A stretch of DNA of 64,000 nt. Origin: Liolophura sinensis. Taxonomy: Eukaryota > Mollusca > Polyplacophora > Chitonida > Chitonidae. Position 1 is the stretch's first letter, and every line of letters starts with the position of its first letter. Of the stretch, positions 12,737 to 25,400 are shown in pieces. Below the pieces are notes generated by a model. The model ran no database searches. It saw only the letters and a list, made by a program, of their open reading frames with translations, and was not told where the DNA came from. The translations under genes and the position numbers were made by a program. The stretch covers positions 3,715,338-3,779,337 of the forward strand of contig NC_088302.1 in assembly GCF_032854445.1 (NCBI RefSeq), read 5' to 3'.

Positions 12737-13318
12737 CCATCCCATTACGTGTCAATAACGATGCAAACACCTCATCCCATCACGTGTTACTGACGATACA
12801 AACACCTCATCTCATCACGTGCTACTGGCGATACAAACAACCCATCATATCACGTGTTACTGAAGATACAAACAACCCATCATATCACGTGTTACTGAAG
12901 ATACATGTACAAACACCTCATCTCATCACGTGTTACTGACGATACAAACACCTCATCTCATCACGTGTTACTGAAGATACATGTACAAACACTTCATCCT
13001 ATCACGTGTTACTGACGATACAAACACCTCATCTCATCACGTGCTACTGACGATACAAGCAACCCATCATATCACGTGTTACTGAAGATACAAACAACCC
13101 ATCATATCATGTGTTACTGAAGATACATGTACAAACACCTCATCTCATCACGTGTTACTGACGATACAAACAACCCATCATATCACGTGTTACTGAAGAT
13201 ACAAACAACCCATCATATCACGTGTTACTGAAGATACATGCACAAACACCGCATCTCATCACGTGTTACCGAAAATACAAACACTCCATCACATCACAAG
13301 TTATACTGAAGATACAAA
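12737..13318. repeat. 35/41-bp array carrying CACGTG palindromes
   Basis: About 16 copies of a unit CATCATATCACGTGTTACTG plus AAGATACAAACAACC (35 bp). Some copies carry an extra ATGTAC making 41 bp. About 13 units keep an intact CACGTG palindrome, the canonical E-box and CLEAR-type core. Outer copies are degenerate. Confidence 0.95.
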
Positions 13319-13493
13319 TAGTCCATTTCCGACCTACATGTTGACTGAATATTAAATTAAGTGTCCGCATTACAGTCCAGGCTATCAACCAGTGAAACAA
13401 TATCTATAGTCAGATTCCAGAAGATCAGTTTCATTAATAAAATTAACATCGCAAAGTCTAAAAGAGCCTTTTAAGTAAATATAATATAAAAGA

Positions 13494-13700
13494 CTACATT
13501 ATAGAGAGTAAAACCAGAGCAGTGACGACAGTGTGATAGACGGCAAATGGTCACAAGTAACAGGTGAAACATAGCTACATTATAGAGAGTAAAACCAGAG
13601 CAGCGACAACAGTGTGATAGACAGCAAATGGTCACACGTAACAGGTGAAACATAGCTACATTATAGAGAGTAAAACCAGAGCAGCGACAACAGTGTGATA
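13494..13700. repeat. 81-bp direct repeats
   Basis: Copies begin at 13494, 13575 and 13656 with CTACATTATAGAGAGTAAAA, a spacing of 81 bp. Each contains ACAGTGTGATAGACGGCAAA followed by a TCACACGTAACAGGTGAAAC-type stretch. The third copy passes directly into the 45-bp array at GACGGCAAAT. Single dispersed relatives occur at 15575-15640 and 38505-38575. Confidence 0.9.
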
Positions 13701-14105
13701 GACGGCAAATGGTTACACAGTACTACGACTGCAAGCTTTGAGTTAGACGGCAAATATTCACACAGTACTACGACTGCAAGCTTTTAGTTAGACGGCAAAT
13801 GCTTACACAGTACTACGACTGCAAGCTTTGAGTTAGACGGCAAATGCTTACACAGTACTACGACTGCAAGCTTTGAGTTAGACGGCAAATACTCACACAG
13901 TACTACGACTGCAAGCTTTGAGTTAGACGGCAAATGCTTACAGTACTACGACTGCAAGCTTTGAGTTAGACGGCAAATGGTTACACAGTACTACGACTGC
14001 AAGCTTTGAGTTAGACGGCAAATGCTTACACAGTACTACGACTGCAAGCTTTGAGTTAGACGGCAAATGCTTACACAGTACTACGACTGCAAGCTTTGAG
14101 TTAGA
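13701..14105. repeat. 45-bp tandem array, nine copies
   Basis: Nine units of GACGGCAAAT, TTACACAGTACTACGACTGC and AAGCTTTGAGTTA at 45-bp spacing (13701, 13746, 13791 and on); one copy is 3 bp shorter. It shares GACGGCAAAT with the adjacent 81-bp repeat, which suggests the array grew from the end of that repeat. Confidence 0.95.
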
Positions 14106-14855
14106 GGTCTCAGCAGCAATTTTTATGACATGTGATTTTAAATTTTCGAGGTTCATATAGACTATAACATATAAAAATATATGCATACACCATATGCAAG
14201 ACTTTCTGGCATATCGCCATCCATAAATGGACAGTTAACAATATTGAAATTAAAATCATCTCTCTTGTCATACAATCAACGTGAGAGGAAGCCATGGTCT
14301 TTTTTTATATGTACAAATCCAGATAAGATTTGTTATCTGAGGAATCTTTAATTCAAGTGAGCAGGGATATATATCGCCGGAAGATCTTCTACATAACGTT
14401 TGGTGAATGTAGAGGTGCGGGTTTTATGACACAATCACAGTTACACACACTGTCTTGTCATACCGGCCACACTGCCCATGTCTGGGCTGAATCTACGGAG
14501 TGCTACGTAGAGCTGTGCGAGAATTTACTCTGACGCTATCAGATCTCCATGTTCATAATCATAGCAAAAAGTCACGATGTGACTTGTGGAAAAATAAATG
14601 TAAATCATAAATAAGTAATTAGGTCTAAAAACAGGACCTTGTTATTCTTCACCATCATATCAAGGGAATGTGAAGGAGTAGAAGTTACCTGTGACTTTTC
14701 TCAGGTCTCCTTCCTGGCTATTTTTACAACATAGAATGATACTTGATCAACAAAACTATAAAACGTCGAATTCCAATCTCAACTTGATGACTTATTCTGG
14801 GCGATTTAAAGTGAAAGTATATGCATTGTAAATTTACAGACAATTACGACATTGG
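14106..14855. other. Unassigned stretch
   Basis: No gene, array or recognised repeat seen. Short frames only. Confidence 0.5.
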
Positions 14856-15111
14856 ACAAGGCATTGCTGATGGATTTACAATTTCTTGGTTTATTGTCAC
14901 GACGTTTCGATGCAGATACCAGCATCGTTATAAAGTGAATGACATCATAACAGAATGTGCTGAAATATAACAAGTAGAGCTATAGGTGTCAACAGGTACG
15001 AAACAATAGAATTATGTTATGGTGTTTTTCACCTGATAACGATGTTAGTATCTGCATCGAAACGTCGAGACAATAAACCAAGAAGTTGTAAATCCTTAAG
15101 CAATACCTTGT
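14856..15111. mobile_element. Foldback/MITE-like element with 82-bp inverted arms
   Basis: The left arm (14856-14937) and the reverse complement of the right arm (15030-15111) match at about 73 of 82 positions by hand alignment, including TTCTTGGTTTATTGTC and CGACGTTTCGATGCAGATAC. A 92-bp centre separates them. No reading frame spans it. Long inverted arms around a short centre fit a non-autonomous DNA transposon or foldback element, though no clean target duplication was identified. Confidence 0.75.
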
Positions 15112-15574
15112 GCAGTGTACTTCCGCGCCAACTTTTAAATGCCACTAAAACAAGACAATTATGAGTTCAACGATGGTCTGCGTTGTTGATGTTTAGGCTC
15201 CTAGGGGCCAAAGCGGGTCTCCCATTCTTGTCTTTTCTCTGGGCATTCTTTAGAGTGCATAAGTACTTGTAAGCCAAAAAGTAGCAATGGGTGGCGTTCA
15301 TCATGGCTGTACAGTTTCATGTTTCGAGTTTAATCATGATGGCGAACCGTTACTGCTTAGAACCTATATCTGTACAACATGTACTTAGTTATAATGGCAG
15401 CCCGGTACATTTAGCCTTCAGGGTATTTTTTGTTTCATTCCCAAACCTGACAGAAATTTGGGAAAGTGTCACTGAGCTGACATCCTGATCACCGTCTCGA
15501 CATCACCGTCGTGAAGGATGACAATGACGTCATTGTGCCCTTTCTTGTGTATGAGAGAGAGGCGAAATCTGGGG

Positions 15575-15712
15575 TCAAAATGATAGAGCGGCGACGACAG
15601 TGTGATAGTTGGCAAATGGTCATACGTAACCGGTGAAATAGGGCATAGCTAGTAGATAGTAATAAATTACACTCCCAGTAGCACTATGGCTTAAGCAGAA
15701 TTAGGCAAAAAA
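15575..15712. mobile_element. Fragment of a dispersed element (single 42-bp core plus terminal sequence)
   Basis: Contains one copy of the 42-bp core (15597-15638: ACAGTGTGATAGTTGGCAAA, then GTCATACGTAACCGG). It is followed by AAATTACACTCCCAGTAGCA and TATGGCTTAAGCAGAATTAG. That last block is the reverse complement of sequence at 35727-35800. This suggests an element with inverted ends around the core. Confidence 0.6.
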
Positions 15713-16014
15713 ATGCAGAGATGTTAACTGCAATTTATTATACGTTACTGGTCTAGAATTACTCCAAATGCTGTGTTGTCATCACATTAAATGTACAATA
15801 ACAAACTGGCGATTCGGATTTTCAATTTTATGGATAATACACCAGATTTCATATCATGAACGTATGGGTTTTTTCTTATTTTTTTTTTACGGAATTTATT
15901 TCAGACCTATTTATCTTACATTTGTTCATATCATATATAACTTATTTTTTCAAGAGATTGTGATGCTAATTCTACTAATCACAACGGACGTGTGGTGGTC
16001 GTGTAGGTTAGGTG

Positions 16015-16245
16015 TTTGTGTTTGGACTGTATCTTCATCGTGTTCAACTAGATCGCAACATTGGATATATGGACAGTTGCAATAAAAGCGCAACTGGGAT
16101 ACATATCTTATAATCAATAACTTGTATACTAGCGTGGTATACAGTTTGAATACTGACTTCACTCATTCGTCTAGAACATACCTTGGGCCTTTCCAACATC
16201 ATTGAAAACTACTGATTGCTTCTCTTTCCATGATTCTGTGCTAAT
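16015..16245 (-). mobile_element. Dispersed repeat, minus copy (retroelement-associated)
   Basis: Reverse-complement match to 40230-40450 and to 41165-41580. Shared landmarks on the minus strand are ATGATGTTGGAAAG, AGTATTCAAAC and ATACAAGTTATTGATTATAA, followed by TGTATCCCAGTTGCG. Its translation resembles the frame at 40323-40571 (YKLLIIRYVSQLRFYCNC versus YKLSIIKYVSQLRFDCNC). The repeat adjoins the reverse-transcriptase remnant at 39-40 kb, so it may be that element's downstream part. Its function is unknown. Confidence 0.6.
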
Positions 16246-18390
16246 TTATACTAATGTTCATGTTTTATTGCTTAAATTTAAAAACTCAGATGTTATATTC
16301 TAACTCTAACTTTTCAGCTTAAATAATGACAGTCTATCTGGATTGTAAGCAGTATTAGGGTTGTGTGTCTGAAGGGGAAAATTATTTTTGTTAACCGCCA
16401 AGACTACATGTATTCCGTAGTCATACAGAGGACTGTGATATGCAGTCGGAAGACTTTACTATATGTTAAATGCAATTCTCTGTTCATTTTTGATAAATGC
16501 TCGCTGTATAGAGAAAATTAAATGTCTAAATATTTGATGGTTTAATAGTTAATAATACCATTGTTATCATTTACTGAATGCGCCAACTCGCTGTGCCTAG
16601 GCACACAATAACTAATTAGCTACCAATTATACCTACCATGATATGATCTGTGATTGTCACTGAAACATTCCTAATTGCATTAACAGTGCTTGGGAAGGTG
16701 AATCAGACTTACAGGACTACAGTGAGCTGTATGCTATCTGCAATGCCACCGTCATTTAGGGTTTCTCGAGGATACGAGGATACCATGACAAATGCCGTAC
16801 CCCCCGGGTCAATTCCTGAGATCCGTGTGTATCATCTGATGACTGATTTTATGCTATCCAAGACCGTCCTCACATATGTTATTCACATATTCTTGAGTAA
16901 CGAGGCAGGGCATTTCAGAAAATACAGTAATAAAGGTTCGATTACAGTATTTATTGATTCATTTTCCGAATAACTGAAAGCAGATCAAGGTAAGTGGATA
17001 GGGCGTTGACTGAAAATCATTCTGCTCTGTTGGTTAGGCTCGTTTAGGAGAAGTCTTCCACAAATGAGAAGCTGCTGGCCTGATGAGTTCATTCACCCCG
17101 TGTCCCGTCGCTGCTCCGAAACCCACCAATACCCCATCGGTAAGCGTGAAAAATTGGATGATTAGCCCAAATCATGAATTCAGACGTTACCACCTTGATT
17201 TTCCTGTAAGTGTGTGTACGTTGAGCATTGACTTTCTAAACTCAGACTCCGGTCAGAGAGCAGTTATTTAAGGCTAAGACGACAGGCCCAATAACTTGGT
17301 CATCTATGGGCCCAACCAGCCTACTTGTTAACGCTATTCTTAACTGCATTTAGATGGTAAAAAGGTTTCATTGTCATGCGGGGAAAAAGAAGCCATTGCC
17401 GTAGGGAGAATCATTTAGTTGATGGATGATTCTCTCGTCCAGATGTGAGGAAATCAGCCCAGATTCGAAACTAAAAGTTGTTGAGCAAATCTGTCAGGCG
17501 AATGCTTAAGGAGAAACACGAGGCTCATGGAATGCCGCATCTCAGACGAAGATGAACGTCGTTTATTAAATCCCTCTCCGTCATATTAAGTGGAAATCAA
17601 TGGGAAGAAACTAATATCAGCAGATAAGGCGATTTTATGCAAAGCCTTGTCACATTTCCGGCCACACAGGGTTGGGTAATGGCTGACCGGAGGCGTCGTG
17701 TGGCATGGCATGCAAGATCAGACCAACATGATGTTCTTGGGATTCGTGAAGCCAGACACAGGTGAACGAGTCACCAGACAACATCTCTTTTTATTTCATA
17801 ATGTGTCGCATTGACTAGACATAATGAAATTTTAAAAATGCATATGTTTTTTTCCTTCAGGCGACTGCAAGTTCAGGAAATTGGCAAACCTTACATAATA
17901 ATGAAATGAAGATGCATTAAAAATGCACATTAGGGAGCAAAAGAAACTATACATGTTAAATTCCACCTTTATGTGCTTTGGTGCTTAATCTTGATTGTCA
18001 AAATTGTATGAATAGTATTCATATCACTAGAAAAAACGAGTGTGTTTATGATGTAATCCAGCACGACGTATATATACCTAATTCAGGGTATATGATAGAA
18101 TTTAACACGGTATGGATGGTAAAGTATTGGGTAATCACACAAGCCGTATGGATTCACTTTAATATATAAGTCAAACAAAACAGAGTAAAAAGTGCAGCGA
18201 TTACGGTTGATGGTTAACATCTTGTCAACAGATGTAATCTTGTAAGTTAAGGCTATTTAATATATCTTTTAGGTAGAACGTGATTCCATGTCAGTTTCCT
18301 CGCTGCTATTTAACCTTGTCACGTGTTTCCAATGTCAGATGATGCTTGCACAGATGTCGCAGGCAGACAACAGTAATATGTTATAACGAC
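16246..18390. other. Unassigned stretch downstream of the cyclase gene
   Basis: No exon, array or recognised repeat. The longest frame is 107 codons (plus, 16650-16973) without domains. Confidence 0.5.
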
Positions 18391-18396
18391 TTTATT
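18391..18396 (-). promoter_or_regulatory. Candidate polyadenylation signal of the cyclase gene
   Basis: TTTATT on the plus strand is AATAAA on the gene strand, about 300 nt after the stop codon at 18695. This would give a 3' UTR of ordinary length. No transcript evidence is available. Confidence 0.45.
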
Positions 18397-18694
18397 ATTA
18401 TTGCTCCTTTGTAGTTATCACATATACAGTGGATTTATAATCGAAACACTGAATTCCACTCAACATACAAAACAGCTCTCATTAGATATTGGGTTCACCG
18501 CTCAGATACACCAATTCTGGACAGCTGACTAAGTAACGGTGTAAGTACCCGAATCATCAAAGTTCTCGATGAATTAATTAAACTTCGGCCAGTGCCATAA
18601 AAAGAATTTCTTGCAGCTTGGATATGATCTCTGCATGTTATCGTCGATGCGCCATAGAACCAGAGTAACATAGCTTCTAGCAGTAAAGTCTCCT

Positions 18695-18890
18695 TTAAGA
18701 CTCCTTGATGCGGAAGTGTTTGATTGCTAAAGTTATGTGGTCTATTTCGTTATTGTCTTTGTTTGATGTTCCAGGAAAGACATAATTATCGAGGAAGTAG
18801 GAAATGCCGGATGCCGTCTCGGAGAAGCCACCCGGCAGACAGTCGATGGTGCGAGGGGTGAAGAGAAAACCCGGAGTGGTTATCAGTAAC
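18695..18890 (-). CDS. GUCY1A: Cyclase alpha coding exon 10 and stop (residues 630-694)
   Basis: 196 nt from acceptor CTTTCTCCAG to TAA at 18695-18697. It encodes [20 protein letters not shown] then [12 protein letters not shown], matching the vertebrate C-terminal GFVFTPR and FLDAY motifs. The tail after residue 670 is divergent and ends FRIKES. Confidence 0.94.
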
Positions 18891-19422
18891 CTGGAGAAAG
18901 AGGAAAATAAAATTTAATGAATACATTCTCGGAGTAGTGTGAAGAGGATGCGGGATGATCTGCCTAAGCCATCTTCACATGACTTCAGTTACCTTGTGAA
19001 GACGATGGACTCCCGCAATTCTCTGTAGATAACCATCAAGACTATTAATTAACAAAGCCAAATGGCTTCCACATTGAGCGATAACATGATATGCAGATCT
19101 TCAGTAAACCCTAGGAAGATGTACTATGCAAACACTTATTTGGTATGTCGGAAATAGAAGCATATCGTTTGACAGCTTGTGTTTGTTCAGGTTTTGAACC
19201 AAAAATTTGTTTACATACAAATATATTTCAGGAGATCTGGCATGTGGCATGTTGAAAAACCTTATAAATTCTCACACGCCCTCTCTACATTAATCACTGA
19301 TGACTTGTTTAGATATATAGTAATCATAATGCACCTCGTGGGATCTTCGTTACACATTGTTTATTAGAGTCAGGTAAAGTGCCAGGGTGTTGAGGTACAG
19401 TTGGGTGAAATACATTGGGATA

Positions 19423-19497
<75 letters not shown>

Positions 19498-22400
19498 CCC
19501 CAATGTTCCCCCTATTGCATTCGTTACATAACGCATTCCCTTTCCCTGCGAGCGTTGCATGATGCCAACACAGGAAATAGATGTCCAACATTCTGTTAAA
19601 TGTGTTATATTTCCTGCTCAATTAACTATCGACATATTCTTGGTTAACATCGCTCAAAATCTAGAAGAGGAACTAAAACGTGTTAGCCCGTTCAATCTAA
19701 AGAGTCGGTTCATTAGTTTATGGATGCATAGACACAATGCATGTCTACAAAGTATTTTACTGAGCGATTAGAATTGAGAGTGAAATAGCTAGTGCCGTTG
19801 TCATAACGGAAGGTTATCCTCTGGGTCCACGAATCAATTATAGAGCTAACATTTCCTCTTAGATGTCAAATACACCACCGTTAGCGTTGCTCCTATTTTA
19901 CCCATACATAAGTGTAAGATTCTGGCATCATATGAGCCAAAGGCCAGCTGCTATGTAACGGGTGTTGCTGAGAACTCATTACACGGAAATACCACTGTAC
20001 TCACTCGTATGTCGTCGGGCTTGTGTGAATCCTCAGAGGCTCGCTCGTTGATTCAAACTTGTTGGCCATGGTAACATTGTTTCCAAAGAGACAGTATCTT
20101 GGCATCTTCACCCCGACCACTCCTGCCAGCACAGACCCACTATGTATCCCTATCCGCATCTGATGAAATCATCAGACAAGGAGTCACATTAGTGGCCCAC
20201 CTTAAGGCTTGATAGACATGTACATGGCGGTTCGCTGATGAATATTTTGGCATTAGAGGCAGAGGTGGGGTAAACGACAACATTGGCGTCTTCAAAGGAG
20301 TTGCCTTTCCAATGAATCAATAACAGTTGTACTATTCTATCTATCTTATTTGAATGCTATTTGACACCTGCGAACAGGTAAGGAAACCAGTCAAAGCTGT
20401 GAGGAAATCGCATAACCCTAGCAAACCACTGCACATGCGGTGAACTACCCTTGCCCAAACTTCCGCGCCCTTCCCCAAACCAAAACACCCTTCCCCAAAC
20501 CAAAAGGCCCTTCTCCAAACCACCGCCGTCTTCCCCAGATCACCACAACTAGCCCACACCATCGCACCTCAAGAGCACAACTCAAGGCGCCATTGCCCAA
20601 CTCACCACGCCCTTCCCCAAACCACCGAAGTCTTAACCAAACCACCGCGCGATTTTCCATTCATCACAGCCTTGACCAACCACCGCCCCCTAGGGAAACT
20701 ATATTACATAGAACATAGGACAAGGGACTGTTGAGAAACTATGACAAGAACCCATGAAGCTTACAACAATGTTTTTGCAATTAAACCAGAACGGTCACCT
20801 TGATTGCACTTCCGTCCTGTGTCTTTTCCGAAGAAGCTGCATCCATCATCTTAAGCGCCATCCAAGCTATCTGCTGAGCGTGGAACGCGCTGGCTCTATG
20901 GATACCGGAAGCCACACAGTAGGCGTCTCCAATAGTCTCTATCTGTTCACAAAGAAGGAATTTTTATGACGATCTCATGTCATTACCTACAACAAAATGG
21001 TGAGTAATGCCAACCAATGCATTCACCTCTTTTCTTAAGATTTAGCGTCGTTTTAACATTAATTCGTTCATATCATAGCAATGTCCCTCGGCACCAGACA
21101 TATCCCAATGGTGAAATGTTCATTCTCCTGCCTCACAAAGTCATATTATATTGACATCGACCCGCAGCACTTCCCGTATCCCTATCGCCCAGCCAGGGAT
21201 AAATGAATGATTATGGTCTAACGCCATATTGACAGTATTTAAGCCGTACTGTGCAGAAACATATTAGAACCAACCAAGTGAGGACATCTGTAGGTTATTA
21301 AAGTATATTCCTTAATCTAACTCTTTTGATTTCAAACACAAGCTTATGTTCTAAAACATTTAGAATTTGCAAGACCAGAATACAGTGCTGCAGGTAGGTA
21401 ATAACACCGTTATGTACACGCACGAGATAAGGTCTGCCTGGAACCTGCGGACGGTCGTGGGTTTTCCCAGGGCTGAGCCCTGTTTCCTCCCACTATGCTG
21501 CTGGTCGCCTTCGTGTAAGTGAAATATTCTTGGGTACTGCGTAAAACACCAATCAAATAAATAAATAAATAAACAGAAGTGCCGAATTGAGAAATGCATT
21601 TAGAACCTTCTGGTAATGACAATAACCCGCCTAAAGAGTTTCAAATAGGTAACAAACCTATTCCTCACCTTGTAAATGTCAAGCACCCCGCAGAAGTTGT
21701 CGAAGTGGGTGTACAGAGAGTTAAGCATGTTGACGATTTGGATTGGAGTGCAGGTGGCACAAATGGCAGTAAATCCCACGATATCACTAAATAACATCGT
21801 TACATTCTCCACTTTCATCGGTTCAACACTCTGTCCTAAATGCCAAGGTAGAGGAAAAATTTATGTAACACTAGATTAAAACAGTCTTCATAAAAAGCCC
21901 ACAAGTCTTGCCACAACACCTGTCAGCAACAGCTGTATATCAGTTTATTATTTCAGACAGGACATCCTAGGTGTCCACGCCTATAACAGTAACTATGACG
22001 TAGATGCTACAGTGACGCTATGGTGACACGTAAGGTGACCTTGTAATGTTCTAACTGATTCTGCATATTTGTTAAACCTACCCCTCCACAACTTTCGAGC
22101 AATATCCGCCGGGAATATCGTCTGCAGCAGTTTCACATTTGTCTGCCTCTCTTCCTCGACGGCCTCACTGGCTTCAACCAAACTTGACTTTAGCTGTTGC
22201 ATGCGTTTCTTCAACCCATCCTAAAACGAATCAGAGTGTGCATTTCACTAAAAGTGCCAATGCCGAAATATAATGTGTTATTACAATAAAAGGTCTTTCT
22301 GAAAGTTAATTTGTGTGCATTAGAAGTAAAAGGAGAAGTCACCACACCAAACTACTGCCATCAGGAAATACAGCTGCCATTGCATCGACCTACCTCTTTG

Positions 22401-25400
22401 ATTACATTGCACAGACACATATGAAACCTTAGGTGTTAATTTTCAATAACTTACGTGTTTGATTCCATGAGTTGAGCTTTATACCGCTGAATATCAAGCC
22501 AGTTATCTACAGGTAGGCTCATTTAATGTGTTCTGAAATGTGCTAAAATGAATGGAAATGTGTAATGACATTAACTGCATCATTAGTACCCCATCTGATG
22601 TGTGTTGTTCATCTAGGCTTATGCACTCTTTAATATAAAGCGAATTCGTTAAATGTTCACCATAGCCTCATAGAAAAAGTGTGTTAATATTGTTCTAGGC
22701 AAAGACAGAGAAGGAGAGCTCTGTTAACTTCATCAGGGAACATTAAACCCTTGTTGAAATACAAGGTGGTGTTTTCAGACTTGCCTGAGCTTTGGCCTGT
22801 TCGCCCACTAGGATAACGTCTCTGGTGGCATCATGGATAGGGATGTCAGAAATATAGATCCCTTCCCCAAGCAGTTCTTCCAGCTTTTCCACGCAAGGTG
22901 ATCCTAAAAACAGGATGGACTCAGACTCTTCGATGTGGAGCATTTGGCCTTTTAGTGTCATCCGCTGAATTGGCAAAAGGTTTAAATGTTACTGTAACCA
23001 TTAATGACTTAAGCCTGTTCGGGTCCACGCTTTCTCTCGGTGCATTGTTTAAAAAAGGTATGCATAAATTGGGAAAGAGAATAAAAAAAGGAAAAAAAAA
23101 CTATATACGTATGTAGGTATGGATATCTACCTGCATACCTAAAATGATAACGACTAATACGACTCACTGTAAATTGTAATATCGTAATAAGACGTGATCT
23201 TTGTGTCATGCTGCATTGTGGTATTCAATAAACACTAATTACTGATTGTAAATTTCTACAGGCGTTCCAAGTTTCTTTCTACGGGCGTTCCAAGTTTCAT
23301 TAATTTAATTAATTTTCAACAACCCAATACATTTGCATTTACAATAAAGTTGGTCTTACCTTTGCAATTGTGGTGTTTGCTCTGTTTAATAGCTTTGTTG
23401 ACAGCATAAAACTGCAGTTTATTCTCGACAAAATGGAGGCAAAACTAGCTGGAATTTCTGGCTTCACAATGTCAAAGAATGTGGAGAATTGCAAACCTCT
23501 GTGAATAAATTCGTGTGCCACCATTTTTATTAACGCCTCTCCTAACTGGGAAATGTGTAGATTTTTGTCCACCATGACATGAAATGGAAACGATTTACAG
23601 AATGTCACCACGCCGACTTTGGAGTCCATTGCTTTGGTGGACAGAGAAGGGGGGTTGGCGCAAAGAATGCTCAGTGCCTGGTTATTATTACTGTCACTCG
23701 TCACCGTGAGGATGTGGTGATTAGAATTCTCATTCTTACTGGACTTAGTGCATACTGTGACGTCAACGTTGTACACCAGATTCGCCATCGCTTTGATTGC
23801 TCCACCAACAAACGGCACTAAGGCCTTCCGTTCCGTGTAGTAATGCAGCGTTAATTTATCCCGGTCGTTTCCACACCTGAAGGACGGAAGCTTTTGGCCT
23901 TGGAACCGAGGACTTAACTTGATATGGTCGTGCAGGCCGTCCAGGTTACTGAAGAATTCCCAGAGGTTGCTTCCAAGTGCTCTAAGGGATTTACCGTACT
24001 CCGCTAAACACAAATGGAAGTATTCCGTACCCAGGTCCTCCATAAAGGCAGAATATTCTCCACCTGGAAATAATAAGAAATCCATAGTTCAGATGACTTG
24101 TCATCGATGCCTAGACGCGAGAACACATCAACCCACAAAGGTGTTTGCGATACCAGGCTAAGATAGCACTTCCGATTTACTAGGGAGGTCGTGTAATAAT
24201 CCACGGACAATACGGTATTTTGGAGAGACGTTTGTTTGCTCGGGTCACGAAAAGATTAGACGATCATGGCAAGTGGTTGGTGCACTTGTTTTCTCACACT
24301 CACAAACATCAAGGGTGTTGATATCACACGATAACTACATGTACGCGCAGGCTGCCTTTTGAAACCTGCCTTTACATCTGAGCACGACTGGTCCGAATCG
24401 AACCCCACTAGGACAACATTAGAAAATTAGCTTTATTATGAAGGTTTGGAGCATTGTCGCAGCTTTTATCTCATTGATCAATACTATCCAGGAATTCTGC
24501 TAATTTACCGACGGAATTGCTTACAGTGTTTGAAAAGGTCCCCAGTTAAGGTAAGTATGCGTCACAGCGTGAGATTAAGTGCCAACAGCATCCCGCTCGA
24601 CGCTCGCCAATTTGGAACGCGAAGCGGCAAATCTCCAATTTGGACCAAACAGTGCAAACCGACATCAGTGGCCTTCGGGCAAATCACGTAATTCTGGGAT
24701 AGATCATTTCAAAAGTCTGTCTCCTCTTTCAATACTACTTACAGTGCGGCCAAGCGTTTGTAAACGGGAGAGACTCACCGGTAACGGACAGTGTTCCATA
24801 CACAACCTTCATCAAGGTGTCTTCATTCACTGCTTGATTCTGCTGTTCCAAGTCAATACAAGCTATTTCGATGGCATTCCATTCGTTGCCAAGAAGTTTC
24901 CTGGACAGAAGAGAGAGTAATGGGAGAGCTGGAGACAGTATTAACGGGGTGGGTCGCCCCAGATTCCTGGCCCCAGGATCTGGAGATAATATTTCACAGT
25001 TGGTGTACGCTCTAAAATCAACTTGATTCATTCTGACAGAAGAGGATTCCAGTCACCGATTTAACCCAGAACCCAGAATAGTGCCATGTAAGACACGAAA
25101 AAGCGGGTTTCATGCCTGTAAGGCAATGGTTTTCTCATATTTAACATAATAACTTAACAGCTTAAAGAGAAGAAACAAAACAGCATTACTTAATTAAAAG
25201 CGGCTGTAGTGTGCAATGAAGCCCATGTCTGAAGCCTACAGTCATGATTGTTTGGAGTCCTCTCCACTCTTTTAACACATGCTGTTTTTACCTCTCATAT
25301 TTTATCAACCTCCACATAATACAGCTTGTATTAGTCTTGGAATAATATGATTTCCAGCTAGAGTGTACGAATGTATCCACATACATCACGCGTCCACATA

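Noticed and set aside
19324-19621. Frames rich in Ile-Tyr repeats
   Set aside because: They are translations of the (AT)n microsatellite inside a cyclase intron.
20341-20718. Proline-rich and Trp/Gly-rich frames
   Set aside because: They are translations of the C-rich tandem tract in cyclase intron 8.
24385-24410. B-box-like GGTTCGATTCGG on the minus strand
   Set aside because: No A box at the right distance and no SINE body; too little to call.
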